Below, piece after piece: positions 40,263 to 49,698 of a stretch of 64,000 nucleotides of DNA. This stretch comes from MGML01 sp034416335. Lineage in GTDB: Bacteria; Chloroflexota; Dehalococcoidia; Dehalococcoidales; UBA2162. The position numbers and the translations under genes are program-made. The first letter of the stretch is position 1; the number at the start of each line of letters is the position of its first letter. The notes under the pieces were generated by a model, which did not search any database, was not told where the DNA came from, and saw only the letters and a program-made list of their open reading frames with translations. Where the stretch lies: NCBI GenBank assembly GCA_034416335.1, contig DAOULV010000001.1, positions 124,001 to 188,000 of the forward strand, read 5' to 3'.

Positions 40263-42209
40263 CTAAATATCCAGGTTCTGGACGCTCTTGGCACGCGCCT
40301 GAATGAAAGCCTTACGCGGCGGCACCTCTTCTCCCATCAGAGTATGGAAGATATGGTCGGCATCGACCGCGTCCTCGACATTCACTGACAGCAGTGTCCG
40401 GGTCGCCGGGTTCATCGTTGTCTCCCAGAGCTGCTCGGCGCTCATCTCACCAAGGCCTTTGTAACGCTGTATATCGATATTCTTGGCCCCTTTGAGTTCC
40501 TGAAGGGCATCATCCTTTTCCTGGTCGGAATATACCCACTTTTCTGTCTTACCGTGTTTGATCCGGTACAGCGGCGGCTGGGCGATGTACAGGTGCTGGT
40601 TATTGATAAGCTCCGCCATATGCCGGAAGAAGAAGGTAAGCAATAGCGTCCTGATATGTGAGCCGTCCACGTCCGCGTCCGCCATCAGGATGACCCGGTG
40701 ATAGCGTAGTCTCGAGAGATCAAGTTCGTCATCTATCCCGGCGCCGAGGGCGGTGATAATGGCGCGGATTCCCGCGTGAGCCAGCATTTTATCGGGTGGA
40801 GCCTTTTCCACGTTCAGGATTTTACCCCTCAGCGGAAGGATGGCCTGGAATCGCGGGTTCCTGCCCTGCTTGGCGGAACCCCCGGCGGAATCACCCTCCA
40901 CCAGGTATATCTCGCAGTTAGAGGGGTCTTTATCGGAACATTCGGCAAGCATACCGGGCAGAGTGGCTGAGAGGAGACTGCTCTTCTTAACGATCAGGTC
41001 CCTGGCTTTTCTTGCGGCTTCTCTTGCCTTGGCGGCAAGTATGCACTTTTCCATTATTCGCTTGATATCGTCCGGGTGCTCTTCGAAGTAGAGTGATAAC
41101 CCCTCGCCTACCACGCTTTCGACGATGCCTTTCGTTTCGGGATTGCCAAGCTTGCCTTTTGTCTGGCCTTCGAACTGCGGTTCTGCCAGCTTCACGCTGA
41201 TGACCGCTGCAAGCCCTTCCCTTACGTCCTCACCGCTAAGGTTAGGGTCATCATCCTTCAAAAACTTGCCTTTATGCGCAAAATCGTTAAGAACGCGGGT
41301 CAGAGCCGTACGGAAGCCGGTAAGGTGGCTGCCGCCGTCGGCTGTGTTTACACAGTTGGCGAAACTCAGCACCGTCTCGTTAAAACCGTCGTTATACTGG
41401 AGTGAAGCCTCCACCATGGTGCTGTTTACTGCCTTGTTGATATATATCGGCTGCCGCATCCGGGTATCCCTGCCCCGGTTAAGGTGGCGCACGAAACTGC
41501 TGATACCTCCCTCGAAGTAGAACGTCCTCTCGTCGTCGGTCCTTTCATCGATTACCTTTATCTCCAGCCCCTTGTTCAGGTAGGCCATCTCGCGGAACCG
41601 CTCGGCAAGCGTGTTGAAATTGTATCTGACGGTACCGAATATCTCATCGTCGGCAAGGAATATGGTCGTAAGACCGGTACCATCGGTCTTGCCTGTTTCC
41701 GTAACCTTATTCTGCGGAATCCCCTGTAGGTAATCCTGCTCGTACTGTTTACCTTCCTGCCTGACGATTACCTTGCACCAGGCTGAAAGGGCGTTTACCA
41801 CCGATGCGCCAACCCCGTGAAGTCCCCCGGAGACCTGGTAGGTCTTACCGCCGAACTTTGCCCCTGCGTGGAGTGTTGTCATTACCGTCTCCAGGGCGGA
41901 TATCTTGGTAGTGGGATGTACTTCCACCGGGATACCCCGGCCGTTATCCTCCACCTTGATGGAATTGTCCTCCTGTAAGGTGATGAGTATCTTGTCGCAG
42001 TAGCCGGCCATGGCTTCGTCTATGCTGTTGTAAACGATTTCGTATACCAGGTGGTGAAGGCCGTTTACGTCGGTGCTGCCGATATACATACCCGGTCTTT
42101 TACGTACGGCTTCCCGGCCGCCCAGTACGTGGATTTCCTGCGCGGAATATTTCTTGGTGGTCTTTTTATTCTTGATTTCTGCAGTCTTTTTCGCAGTTTT
42201 TTCGGCCAT
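40263..42209 (-). CDS. gyrB: DNA gyrase subunit B
   Basis: 648 residues. ATPase motifs: ENGRGIPVEVHP-type DNGRGIPVEVHP, GGLHGVGASVVNALS and the preceding KRPGMYIGS; TOPRIM motifs EGDSAGGSAKQGRN and DADVDGSHIRTLLLTF. The N-terminus has a Lys-rich extension of about 20 residues. It pairs with GyrA encoded 23 kb away at 14373-16817. A promoter lies at 42357-42385. Confidence 0.97.
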   Translation of the reverse strand: MAEKTAKKTAEIKNKKTTKKYSAQEIHVLGGREAVRKRPGMYIGSTDVNGLHHLVYEIVYNSIDEAMAGYCDKILITLQEDNSIKVEDNGRGIPVEVHPTTKISALETVMTTLHAGAKFGGKTYQVSGGLHGVGASVVNALSAWCKVIVRQEGKQYEQDYLQGIPQNKVTETGKTDGTGLTTIFLADDEIFGTVRYNFNTLAERFREMAYLNKGLEIKVIDERTDDERTFYFEGGISSFVRHLNRGRDTRMRQPIYINKAVNSTMVEASLQYNDGFNETVLSFANCVNTADGGSHLTGFRTALTRVLNDFAHKGKFLKDDDPNLSGEDVREGLAAVISVKLAEPQFEGQTKGKLGNPETKGIVESVVGEGLSLYFEEHPDDIKRIMEKCILAAKAREAARKARDLIVKKSSLLSATLPGMLAECSDKDPSNCEIYLVEGDSAGGSAKQGRNPRFQAILPLRGKILNVEKAPPDKMLAHAGIRAIITALGAGIDDELDLSRLRYHRVILMADADVDGSHIRTLLLTFFFRHMAELINNQHLYIAQPPLYRIKHGKTEKWVYSDQEKDDALQELKGAKNIDIQRYKGLGEMSAEQLWETTMNPATRTLLSVNVEDAVDADHIFHTLMGEEVPPRKAFIQARAKSVQNLDI

Positions 42210-42356
42210 AGATGAGTTTCACTCCTTAAGTAGTAACTGGAAAACAATGAAATGAATAATAACAACAGGGGTCTTTCGTAGACGAAAAAATTCTGATAAT
42301 GCTGTCTGAAAGGCAACCGGGAGAATATACGGATTTATACGTTACCATCGGACTCT

Positions 42357-42385
42357 ATTATACCATAAATCGAGCGTGATGTGAA
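42357..42385 (-). promoter_or_regulatory. Promoter of gyrB
   Basis: TTCACA (42380-42385), 17-base spacer and perfect TATAAT (42357-42362) on the minus strand; leader about 140 bases. Confidence 0.65.
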
Positions 42386-42427
42386 GTTTTTGAGAGTATT
42401 TCGTAGCTCTTTTTCACGGGGAATATG

Positions 42428-42456
42428 TTGACAAACGCAAGAATCCTGTTCATACT
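42428..42456 (+). promoter_or_regulatory. Promoter of the nitroreductase
   Basis: Perfect TTGACA (42428-42433), 17-base spacer, CATACT (42451-42456), divergent from gyrB. Confidence 0.6.
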
Positions 42457-42485
42457 ATGCGGGTTGCCGAAAAAAGGAGACACCG

Positions 42486-43103
42486 ATGGACTATATGGAA
42501 GTAATCAGGAAAAGACGCTCTATCAGGAAATTCAAAGATACTCCGGTGCCGCAGAATGTAATCGACGATATACTCGAAAGTGCCCGTCTGGCCCCTTCCG
42601 GAGGTAACAGCCAGAACTGGATGTTCGGCGTTGTCACGGATAAAGAAGTTATCAGGCAGCTATCCGACATTGCCGGGAAACAGGAATGGATTACAACCGC
42701 TCCGCTTGTGATAGCTGTCTGCGCCGATTTAAGCTGGGAGATAGCCGGTTATTATGATTCCGATTTCGGAGTGGCGATAAACAGGAAGCGGTTTACCCCA
42801 CAATTTGTCAGCTACCTGCAGGAATATCCCGGCCAAAAAGCCGTCTCGCTACTCCTGGAGAACGGTACGGTCATGGTCCCCGGAGAACACATCTGCCTGA
42901 CTGCCGCCAGTCACGGTCTCGGATCGTGCTGGGTAGGTGACCTTGAAGTAAAAAAGGCATCCGAAATACTGAATCTGCCGGAAAATTATGCCTGCGCCTT
43001 CCTGATACCCGTGGGTTATCCCGATATGGAGTCAATCGATATAAAGCGCAAGGATATAGCCGAAATAACCTTCCATAATAAATACGGGAGTAAATACTAT
43101 TAA
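42486..43103 (+). CDS. Nitroreductase family FMN protein
   Basis: 205 residues. RRSIRKFKDTPVPQNVIDDIL, then LAPSGGNSQNWMF and a C-terminal HGLGSCWVGDLEVKKASEIL are the family marks. Residues near position 12 (Arg-Arg-Ser-Ile-Arg) bind FMN phosphate. Length is typical of the flavin reductase/nitroreductase superfamily. Substrate unknown. AAGGAG before the ATG. The next gene overlaps or abuts its stop. Confidence 0.9.
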   Translation: MDYMEVIRKRRSIRKFKDTPVPQNVIDDILESARLAPSGGNSQNWMFGVVTDKEVIRQLSDIAGKQEWITTAPLVIAVCADLSWEIAGYYDSDFGVAINRKRFTPQFVSYLQEYPGQKAVSLLLENGTVMVPGEHICLTAASHGLGSCWVGDLEVKKASEILNLPENYACAFLIPVGYPDMESIDIKRKDIAEITFHNKYGSKYY

Positions 43104-43947
43104 TATTGAAGATATTATTCAGACTCTAAACGAATACTCCGCGAAGCCTCCTCTTTTCGAGCCGGGAGAGGAAAAGTTCTGGGATGATGATTATATTTCA
43201 ATAGGTATGCTGGCTGCCCATCTAAGCCAGGAACACGATGCCGCCAGCAGGAAAGCGGAAGCTATTGACGCCCAGATAGAACACCTTTGCTTCGCCGGTG
43301 TCCTGAAGGAAGGCGACCGCGTTCTCGACCTCGGATGCGGACCGGGACTGTATGCCAGCCAGCTCTGCCGGAAGGGGCTGAAAGTAACTGGGGTCGATAT
43401 ATCCCGCAGGTCCGTCGAATACGCAGTCAAACATGCTGTGGAAAACAGCCTTGATATCGATTACCGCCTGGCCGACTTTTTCGATATCGACTTTTCCGGT
43501 GAGTTCGATGCCGTAATGCAGATATACGGCGAACTGAATACATTCTCGGATGAGAAGAGAGAAAATTTCCTTGCGCTGGTTCATCAGGCCTTGAAACCGG
43601 AAGGTCTCTTTATTTTCGACATCACAACGAGAAATTTACAACACAGGGAAGGAACCGGGAACAGGTGGTACCTGTTCGAGGGCGGTTTCTGGCGACCGGG
43701 TAAACACCTTTTCCTCGAAGATGGTTATGATTATCCCGAGGATAATGTATGGCTCGACCAGTATATTATTATGGACGAAACAGGCGTGAAAGTTTACCGG
43801 AACTGGTTCCATGACTATTCCCTGGACACAATCAGGGAAGTACTCGAGAGAGCCGGTTTTTCTATCCTCCAGATATGGAACGATCTGGACGGTACTCCCT
43901 ACGAAGAAGGCGGCGACTGGTTGGCCGTCGTAGCAAAGAAAGTATGA
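43099..43947 (+). CDS. SAM-dependent methyltransferase, probable ATT start
   Basis: Motif I is VLDLGCGPGLYASQLC, then TGVDISRRSVEYA and a C-terminal GDWLAVVAKK. The first canonical start is ATG 43207, but the 36 codons before it read as protein (PPLFEPGEEKFWDDDYISIG) and resemble the conserved start of this family. In that stretch no ATG, GTG or TTG is in frame after the stop at 43066. GGGAG lies 8 bases before ATT 43099, so an ATT start of 282 residues is proposed; the conservative reading is 43207-43947 (246 residues). It overlaps the nitroreductase by 5 bases. Confidence 0.78.
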   Translation: MNIEDIIQTLNEYSAKPPLFEPGEEKFWDDDYISIGMLAAHLSQEHDAASRKAEAIDAQIEHLCFAGVLKEGDRVLDLGCGPGLYASQLCRKGLKVTGVDISRRSVEYAVKHAVENSLDIDYRLADFFDIDFSGEFDAVMQIYGELNTFSDEKRENFLALVHQALKPEGLFIFDITTRNLQHREGTGNRWYLFEGGFWRPGKHLFLEDGYDYPEDNVWLDQYIIMDETGVKVYRNWFHDYSLDTIREVLERAGFSILQIWNDLDGTPYEEGGDWLAVVAKKV

Positions 43948-44079
43948 AATAGTGAGTCTTAACGAATCGCTATCTAGTATCCTCCCTAACAAATTCGCTG
44001 GATAAGTCATATTAGTTCTGCTGGATTCGCGCATGATTCAACAAACTCACCATGAGCGGACAGGATAGCATGATATCGC

Positions 44080-44108
44080 TCGTCCTGAGCCTGTCGAAGG
44101 ATGAGCAT
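44080..44108. repeat. REP-like imperfect palindrome
   Basis: GCTCGTCCT and AGGATGAGC pair 8 of 9 around a CCTGTCGA-containing loop. Such CTGAGCCTGTCGAAGG elements are common as interspersed repeats. The rest of 43948-44157 holds nothing recognised. Confidence 0.5.
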
Positions 44109-44157
44109 ATTATTGTGCTTCCGAGACGCGATACTAGGTCCTGGCGAGTGAGATACT

Positions 44158-45372
44158 TTATTTCCGTTCCAGTACCAGCAGGCTATTGCCCTTGTGTTTC
44201 TCCCGCTTTTTAACGACTAGCTTTTTCTGAGCCGGCAGCCCCGTCACTATCCTCGTTATAGCCGTGGAACTGGCGGATAACAGCGCCTTCCCTCCCGGTG
44301 CCAGCCGGTCGGCAATTCTGGATATATCGGTATTGATAGCCCTGACGCCTTCGTTCTCTCTAATCGTCCCGATTATCAGGTCGGCGTTTTGCGTATCGTC
44401 ACTCCCTATCCCCGTCTGGTGGAACAGATGAATCCTGTCTCCGGGACAGCCGTTCAGAACAAGGTTGCTTTCGCTAACTCTCAGACTCAGCAGGTCCCGG
44501 TCGACCAGCAAAATATCGCCCGGCTCGAGTTCTTTCCAGGCTGCCGCTGCCACGTGCCCCTGTCCGGGATTGAACAGCAGGATGCGGTCGATGGCAGGAT
44601 TCTTTAACTTTGTAATGGCCTCTATCAGCAGCTCGCTTAGGTGTCCCGGTGCCTTATCTTCGGGTATATCGTAGGCAGTATTTATCCGGTAGTTCAGGCC
44701 CTGACAGGAAACGGTCACACTCTCGTGCCGGTAGATTCCCCTCTCAAATCCACTGGCCGTCAACTGTCGTTGTCCGGAGGTGCTGTCTCTGAATCTATAA
44801 TGAAATACCGCGTGACCGCTCCTGTTCTTGTGAAACAGCACCTCTGCGTCCGGCGTGTTTTCGAGAATGCCGGCAACAGTATCTTCCAGGGGCGTGATTA
44901 CCACTACGGCCGCCATTCCGTCTTTATCCAGGTATCCCGCAGCTTCCCGCAGGAAATCGGTAATTACCGGCTCCCCTGCTTTCCCCGGGATATTGGAGAC
45001 TAACAGATCGAAGTCCCTGCCGGTCACATCGTCGTACCCCAGGCTCCCGTATACCTGGACTCCCTGCAGCCCGTTCAGTTCGGCGTTCTGTCGGGCGTAC
45101 TCGACCGCCAGCGCGTCCCTGTCCGCCATGTGAAGCTCGCAGTCGTTTGTCAGCGTTTTCAGTGAAATACCTATCGGACCGTAGCCGCACCCGAGGTCGA
45201 GAACCCTGGAAAACCTGCCGATGTCCGTTTCGGAGATAAGGGTTCTCAGCAGAAACTGCGTTCCGATATCTATCTGGTAGCTGCTGAAAAGGTCCTGGGA
45301 AACCCGGAACCGCATGTTATGCCCGTGATACCGGTAAGCAATCTCTTTCTTAAAATATACGTCTTCGTCCAT
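44158..45372 (-). CDS. Two-domain class I methyltransferase (RsmC/RlmG-like)
   Basis: 404 residues with a first SAM domain (VLDLGCGYGPIGISLKTL, SNIPGKAGEPV in the place of the usual NPPxHxG) and a second, degenerate domain (LLFNPGQGHVAAAAW, LLVDRDLLSLRVSESN). Such double domains occur in RsmC/RlmG 23S/16S rRNA guanine methyltransferases. Here the catalytic Asn-Pro-Pro is altered in the first domain and not seen in the second, so the target is not assigned. No obvious operon partner. Confidence 0.75.
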   Translation of the reverse strand: MDEDVYFKKEIAYRYHGHNMRFRVSQDLFSSYQIDIGTQFLLRTLISETDIGRFSRVLDLGCGYGPIGISLKTLTNDCELHMADRDALAVEYARQNAELNGLQGVQVYGSLGYDDVTGRDFDLLVSNIPGKAGEPVITDFLREAAGYLDKDGMAAVVVITPLEDTVAGILENTPDAEVLFHKNRSGHAVFHYRFRDSTSGQRQLTASGFERGIYRHESVTVSCQGLNYRINTAYDIPEDKAPGHLSELLIEAITKLKNPAIDRILLFNPGQGHVAAAAWKELEPGDILLVDRDLLSLRVSESNLVLNGCPGDRIHLFHQTGIGSDDTQNADLIIGTIRENEGVRAINTDISRIADRLAPGGKALLSASSTAITRIVTGLPAQKKLVVKKREKHKGNSLLVLERK

Positions 45373-45544
45373 AAGATACCCTGTTGCTAACAGTATATTC
45401 TATAGTGATTCCCTTCGAAATACCATCGGATGAACCGGCGAAAGGGTGAGTAAAAAATCTAATGAAAAACTCACCCCCACAAAAGCATAAAAAAATGTTA
45501 TAATAAATACGGACGTCACAGACTCAGAAAATCTTAATTTAATA

Positions 45545-45574
45545 TTGACATACTTGCAGGCGCTATGATAGACT
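45545..45574 (+). promoter_or_regulatory. Promoter of the ribosomal protein cluster
   Basis: Perfect TTGACA (45545-45550), 18-base spacer, TAGACT (45569-45574), about 115 bases before rpsL. An overlapping TATGAT (45564-45569) has poor spacing. 45373-45544 shows no gene. Confidence 0.5.
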
Positions 45575-45609
45575 CTTTATTTAGCGCTTTGTAGCTCAGT
45601 ATGCAGGCT

Positions 45610-45638
45610 GACGGATTGAATATGACCTTCAATCCGTC
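45610..45638 (+). promoter_or_regulatory. Leader hairpin before rpsL
   Basis: Perfect 10-base arms (45610-45619 and 45629-45638) with a 9-base loop in the rpsL leader, a possible site for control by a ribosomal protein or for attenuation. Confidence 0.5.
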
Positions 45639-45689
45639 ATTTGGGTGGGCTAATGCTCATCCATTTTAATTGTAGGAAAGGAAAACATT

Positions 45690-46121
45690 ATGCCAACTAT
45701 TAATCAGCTTGTTCGAAAAGGAAGAAAAAAGACGGCTAAGAAAGCTAAGACCGTCGCCCTCCGCTATAACTTCAATTCCTTGAAGAACAGGATGATTGAG
45801 GGTAAAGGAAGTCCGCAGAAACGCGGCGTTTGCGTCCAGGTTAAAACGCAGACCCCCAGGAAGCCTAATTCGGCCCTGCGCAAGGTGGCCAGGGTCAGGT
45901 TAAGCAATACGATGGAGGTAACCGCCTATATACCCGGTGAAGGACACGAACTCCAGGAGCACTCAGTGGTTCTTATCCGGGGCGGACGCGTCAAGGACCT
46001 GCCCGGTGTCAGGTACCATATTATAAGGGGTACTATGGATACCACCGGCGTAACCGACCGGAAACAGGGACGCAGCAAATACGGAACCAAACGCGCTAAA
46101 TCGACAGCCGTGACCGACTAG
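45690..46121 (+). CDS. rpsL: 30S ribosomal protein S12
   Basis: 143 residues. TPRKPNSALRKVARVRL and GGRVKDLPGVRYHIIRG are the decoding-site loops; the N-terminus MPTINQLVRKGRKK is canonical. The streptomycin-site lysines are normal (KPNSALRK; VKDLPG). GAAAGG precedes the ATG. First gene of the cluster, 8 bases before rpsG. Confidence 0.98.
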   Translation: MPTINQLVRKGRKKTAKKAKTVALRYNFNSLKNRMIEGKGSPQKRGVCVQVKTQTPRKPNSALRKVARVRLSNTMEVTAYIPGEGHELQEHSVVLIRGGRVKDLPGVRYHIIRGTMDTTGVTDRKQGRSKYGTKRAKSTAVTD

Positions 46122-46129
46122 GAGGAAAA

Positions 46130-46600
46130 ATGTCACGACGTAACCGTGCCGAAAAAAGAGAAATATTACCTGATCCGAGATACCATAACCCGATGGTATC
46201 GAGATTGGTTAATAAAATAATGCTTGACGGGAAGAAGAGTAAAGCCGAGAAAATTGTCTACGGCGCTCTCGACGTGCTTGAAGAAAAGGAGTCCCAACCG
46301 GCTATTACCGTTCTGCAGCAGGCGGTAAGGAATGCCACTCCCCAGCTCCAGGTTAAATCACGTCGTATCGGGGGTGCTACATATCAGGTGCCGGTCGATG
46401 TTAGCCCTGAGCGGAGCCTAACTCTGGCTTTACGCTGGCTTGTCGCCTCAGCCCGGGCAAGACAGGGAAAATCAATGACAGAAAAACTGGCGGCGGAACT
46501 TGGTGACGCCGCGAAGGGGCAGGGAGCAACCGTCAAGAAACGCGATGATACCCACCGGATGGCTGAAGCGAACCGGGCATTCGCGCACTACAGATGGTAA
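46130..46600 (+). CDS. rpsG: 30S ribosomal protein S7
   Basis: 156 residues, standard length, with MVSRLVNKIMLDGKKSKAEK, the LKPxVEV-like VKSRRIGGATYQVPVDVSP and the terminal MAEANRAFAHYRW. It binds the 3' major domain of 16S rRNA and nucleates head assembly. AGGAGG precedes the start. Confidence 0.98.
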   Translation: MSRRNRAEKREILPDPRYHNPMVSRLVNKIMLDGKKSKAEKIVYGALDVLEEKESQPAITVLQQAVRNATPQLQVKSRRIGGATYQVPVDVSPERSLTLALRWLVASARARQGKSMTEKLAAELGDAAKGQGATVKKRDDTHRMAEANRAFAHYRW

Positions 46601-46668
46601 GGGTATCCCTCAACAACAATGCTATGGTAAGAACAGCTACTAACAAAATAGAATCAAGGGGTAAATCT

Positions 46669-48741
46669 GTGTCCAGAAGTTTCCCGCTGGAGGACATCCG
46701 GAATATGGCTTTTATAGCCCATATCGATGCCGGCAAGACTACCGTCACCGAGAGGATCCTCTATTATACCGGCCGGACATATAAGGTCGGTGAAGTGCAC
46801 GAGGGAACGGCGGTAATGGACTGGATGGACCAGGAAAAGGAACGCGGTATCACGATTACCGCGGCAGCCACTACCGCATCATGGAAAGGTTACCGTATTA
46901 ATATAATCGATACCCCCGGACACGTTGATTTCACCGCCGAAGTTGAACGAAGCCTCAGAGTTCTGGACGGCGGTGTTGTCGTTTTCGACGCTGTCGCCGG
47001 AGTGGAAGCGCAGTCGGAAACAGTCTGGCGGCAGGCGGACAGGTACCGCGTGCCGCGTATTTGCTTCATTAATAAGATGGACAGGATTGGTGCGAATTAT
47101 GAGCGCACCATTTCTATGATAGAAGAACGTCTGAAATCCAGGCCCCTGCCTATCCAGATACCCCTCGGTACCGAGGAAACCTTCCGGGGCGTCATCGACC
47201 TTGTCGAGGAACGCGCCTGGAGTTACGACGGTAAACTTGAGTCCCTTCCCCGGGAGGAGACCATTCCCGAGTCGGAAATGACACGGGTTGAAGAACACAG
47301 ACATATCCTGATAGAAAAACTCGCTGAGATAGACGATGAGATACTCGAAGCCTATCTTGACGGACGCAGCATTACCGTTGCCGAGTTTAAGGCAGCCATC
47401 AGGAGGATAACCCTCGCCAATAAAGGCGTTCCCATACTCTGCGGCAGCGCCCTCAGAAACAAGGGAATGCAGCAGTTGCTGGACGCCATCGTTGAGTACC
47501 TCCCCTCACCCCTCGAAGTCCCGCCTGTAAAGGCTTCGAATATCAGGGGAAATGAGGTAGATATCCCGGCAAGTGATAAGGCACCGTTTACAGCGCTTGC
47601 CTTTAAAGTTGTCTCCGACCCATTTGTTGGCAGACTGGTATATTTCAGGGTATATTCCGGCAGAATCGAAGCCGGGGCCCAGGTATATAATTCCACCACG
47701 CAGAAGAAAGAAAGAATCGGCAGGCTGCTTTTAATGCATGCCAACCGACGTGAAGAAATCGACGAAGCGGATACGGGAGCGATTATTGCTACCCTCGGTC
47801 TGAAGAACACCTTTACAGGCCATACCCTCTGTGACCCTTCGCATCCGGTTCTTCTTGAATCGATTAAATTCCCCGAGCCGGTGATATCGGTCTCCATCGA
47901 GCCTAAGACGACACTCGACCAGGACAAGATGGGGACGGCTCTCCAGAAACTGACGGAAGAAGACCCCACTTTCAAGGTTGATTACAACACAGAGACTGGT
48001 CAGACGGTTATTTCCGGTATGGGAGAACTCCACCTGGAAGTAATCGTCAACAGGCTGCTTGCCGAATTCAAGGTTGGCGCCAAGGTAGGCAGACCTAAGG
48101 TTGCCTATAAAGAGACCATCACAGCCCCGGTTCAAGCTGAAGGAAAATTCGTCAGGCAGACTGGCGGCCACGGCCAGTACGGGCACGTCTGCCTGGAACT
48201 GGAACCCGGAGAGAGGGGCAGCGGCCTGCAGTTTGTCAATAATATCAGGGGAAACGCCATCCCCCGGCAGTATGTGCCGGCAATCGAAGAAGGAATCAAA
48301 GAAGCAATGGAAACCGGTGTGATTGCCAGCTATCCCGTTGTGGATATTAAGGCGGTACTTTACGACGGCAGCTATCATGAAGTAGATTCTTCAGAGATTG
48401 CGTTCAAAATGGCAGGTTCCATGGCGCTTAAAAATGGCGTTGCCAGGGCAAAACCGATAATTCTCCAGCCCATTATGAAGATTGAAGTGGTTACGCCCGA
48501 ACAGTTCCTCGGAGATATAGTCGCCGACCTTAATTCAAGACGCGCCCATATCAATTCGATTGAAACATACATTGATACTACTACTATTCACGCCTATATC
48601 CCGCTGGCTGAGTCCTTTGGCTATACTACCAGCCTCAGGTCTCAGACACAGGGAAGGGCAACCCACTCGATGGAATTCTACGAATATCAAGAGCTACCTG
48701 CCGATCAGGTAGCTCAAATTACGAATAAGGCAGGATATTGA
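46669..48741 (+). CDS. fusA: Elongation factor G
   Basis: 690 residues from a GTG with AAGGGG 8 bases upstream; 25 further in-frame residues upstream reach back into the end of rpsG and are not EF-G-like. G domain motifs: AHIDAGKTTVTERIL, DTPGHVDFTAEVERSL, NKMDRIGAN. Domains II-V are complete, ending with YTTSLRSQTQGRATHSMEF. It catalyses translocation. rpsJ follows after 4 bases; there is no tuf between them. Confidence 0.95.
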   Translation: MSRSFPLEDIRNMAFIAHIDAGKTTVTERILYYTGRTYKVGEVHEGTAVMDWMDQEKERGITITAAATTASWKGYRINIIDTPGHVDFTAEVERSLRVLDGGVVVFDAVAGVEAQSETVWRQADRYRVPRICFINKMDRIGANYERTISMIEERLKSRPLPIQIPLGTEETFRGVIDLVEERAWSYDGKLESLPREETIPESEMTRVEEHRHILIEKLAEIDDEILEAYLDGRSITVAEFKAAIRRITLANKGVPILCGSALRNKGMQQLLDAIVEYLPSPLEVPPVKASNIRGNEVDIPASDKAPFTALAFKVVSDPFVGRLVYFRVYSGRIEAGAQVYNSTTQKKERIGRLLLMHANRREEIDEADTGAIIATLGLKNTFTGHTLCDPSHPVLLESIKFPEPVISVSIEPKTTLDQDKMGTALQKLTEEDPTFKVDYNTETGQTVISGMGELHLEVIVNRLLAEFKVGAKVGRPKVAYKETITAPVQAEGKFVRQTGGHGQYGHVCLELEPGERGSGLQFVNNIRGNAIPRQYVPAIEEGIKEAMETGVIASYPVVDIKAVLYDGSYHEVDSSEIAFKMAGSMALKNGVARAKPIILQPIMKIEVVTPEQFLGDIVADLNSRRAHINSIETYIDTTTIHAYIPLAESFGYTTSLRSQTQGRATHSMEFYEYQELPADQVAQITNKAGY

Positions 48742-48745
48742 GAAT

Positions 48746-49054
48746 ATGCCTAAACAGAAGATTCGTATCAAGATAAAAGGTTTCGACCACAAGCTGGTAG
48801 ACCAGGCGGCCGAACAGATAGTGGAAACGGTGGAACGGACCGGAGCGGTTGTTTCCGGGCCGGTACCTCTGCCGACGCGTATTCAGAAATACAGCGTTAT
48901 CCGCTCCCCTTTTATCGACAAAGACTCGCAGGAGCAGTTTGAAATCCGGACTCACAAACGTCTCATCGACATTATCGAGACAACCTCCAAGACGATAGAT
49001 TCTCTTACCGGACTTAATCTGCCCTCGGGAGTCGAAATAGATATCAAGATATAA
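48746..49054 (+). CDS. rpsJ: 30S ribosomal protein S10
   Basis: 102 residues: QKIRIKIKGFDHKLVDQAA, GPVPLPTRIQKYSVIRSPF, FEIRTHKRLIDI. Also the NusE antitermination factor. Start ATG overlaps the tail of fusA's context closely (4-base gap). Confidence 0.98.
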   Translation: MPKQKIRIKIKGFDHKLVDQAAEQIVETVERTGAVVSGPVPLPTRIQKYSVIRSPFIDKDSQEQFEIRTHKRLIDIIETTSKTIDSLTGLNLPSGVEIDIKI

Positions 49055-49071
49055 ATACCGGGATTGAAGAT

Positions 49072-49698
49072 ATGGTAAAAGGAATATTAGGTAAAAAACT
49101 GGGTATGACCCAGGTGTTCACGGAAGAGGGAAAAGCCGAAGCGGTTACTGCTGTCGAAGCTGGGCCCTGTACCGTACTGCAGGTAAAGACTTCCGAAAAG
49201 GAAGGCTACGATGCCGTACAGTACGGTTTCGGTGAAGCTAAAAACATCAACTCTCCCCGGAAGGGTCAGATGAAGGAACTTGGTAGCTTCAGATACCTGC
49301 GGGAAATTAGAGTGGATGATACCGCAGATATAAACGTCGGAGATAAGGTGGATGCCAGCCTCTTCGAGGAAGGCGACCTTGTTGACATTACCGGAATATC
49401 CAAGAGTAAGGGATTCGCCGGCGTGGTCAAACGCCACGGTTTTGCCGGCGGTCCGAAAACACACGGACAGTCTGACCGGCACCGCGCTCCCGGTTCGATT
49501 GGAGCTTCAGCTTCGCCGGGTCGTGTCTGGAAAGGCACCAGGATGGCCGGGCGTATGGGCGGCGATAAGGTCACCGTCCGCGGCCTTAAAATAGTGAAGG
49601 CAGACCCGGAGCGTAACCTGCTTCTGATTAAAGGTGCTGTACCCGGGAATAAAAACGGTCTGTTAATGATCAGGAAATCGATTAAGGGGAATAAGTAA
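49072..49698 (+). CDS. rplC: 50S ribosomal protein L3
   Basis: 208 residues: GILGKKLGMTQVF, the long loop KRHGFAGGPKTHGQSDRHRA and GRVWKGTRMAGRMGGDKVT reach toward the peptidyl-transferase centre. Normal length; 17 bases after rpsJ. Confidence 0.98.
   Translation: MVKGILGKKLGMTQVFTEEGKAEAVTAVEAGPCTVLQVKTSEKEGYDAVQYGFGEAKNINSPRKGQMKELGSFRYLREIRVDDTADINVGDKVDASLFEEGDLVDITGISKSKGFAGVVKRHGFAGGPKTHGQSDRHRAPGSIGASASPGRVWKGTRMAGRMGGDKVTVRGLKIVKADPERNLLLIKGAVPGNKNGLLMIRKSIKGNK

Noticed and set aside
45591..45640. tRNA-like GTAGCTCAGT sequence before rpsL
   Set aside because: The D-arm-like bases are followed by the leader hairpin; no anticodon or T arm forms.
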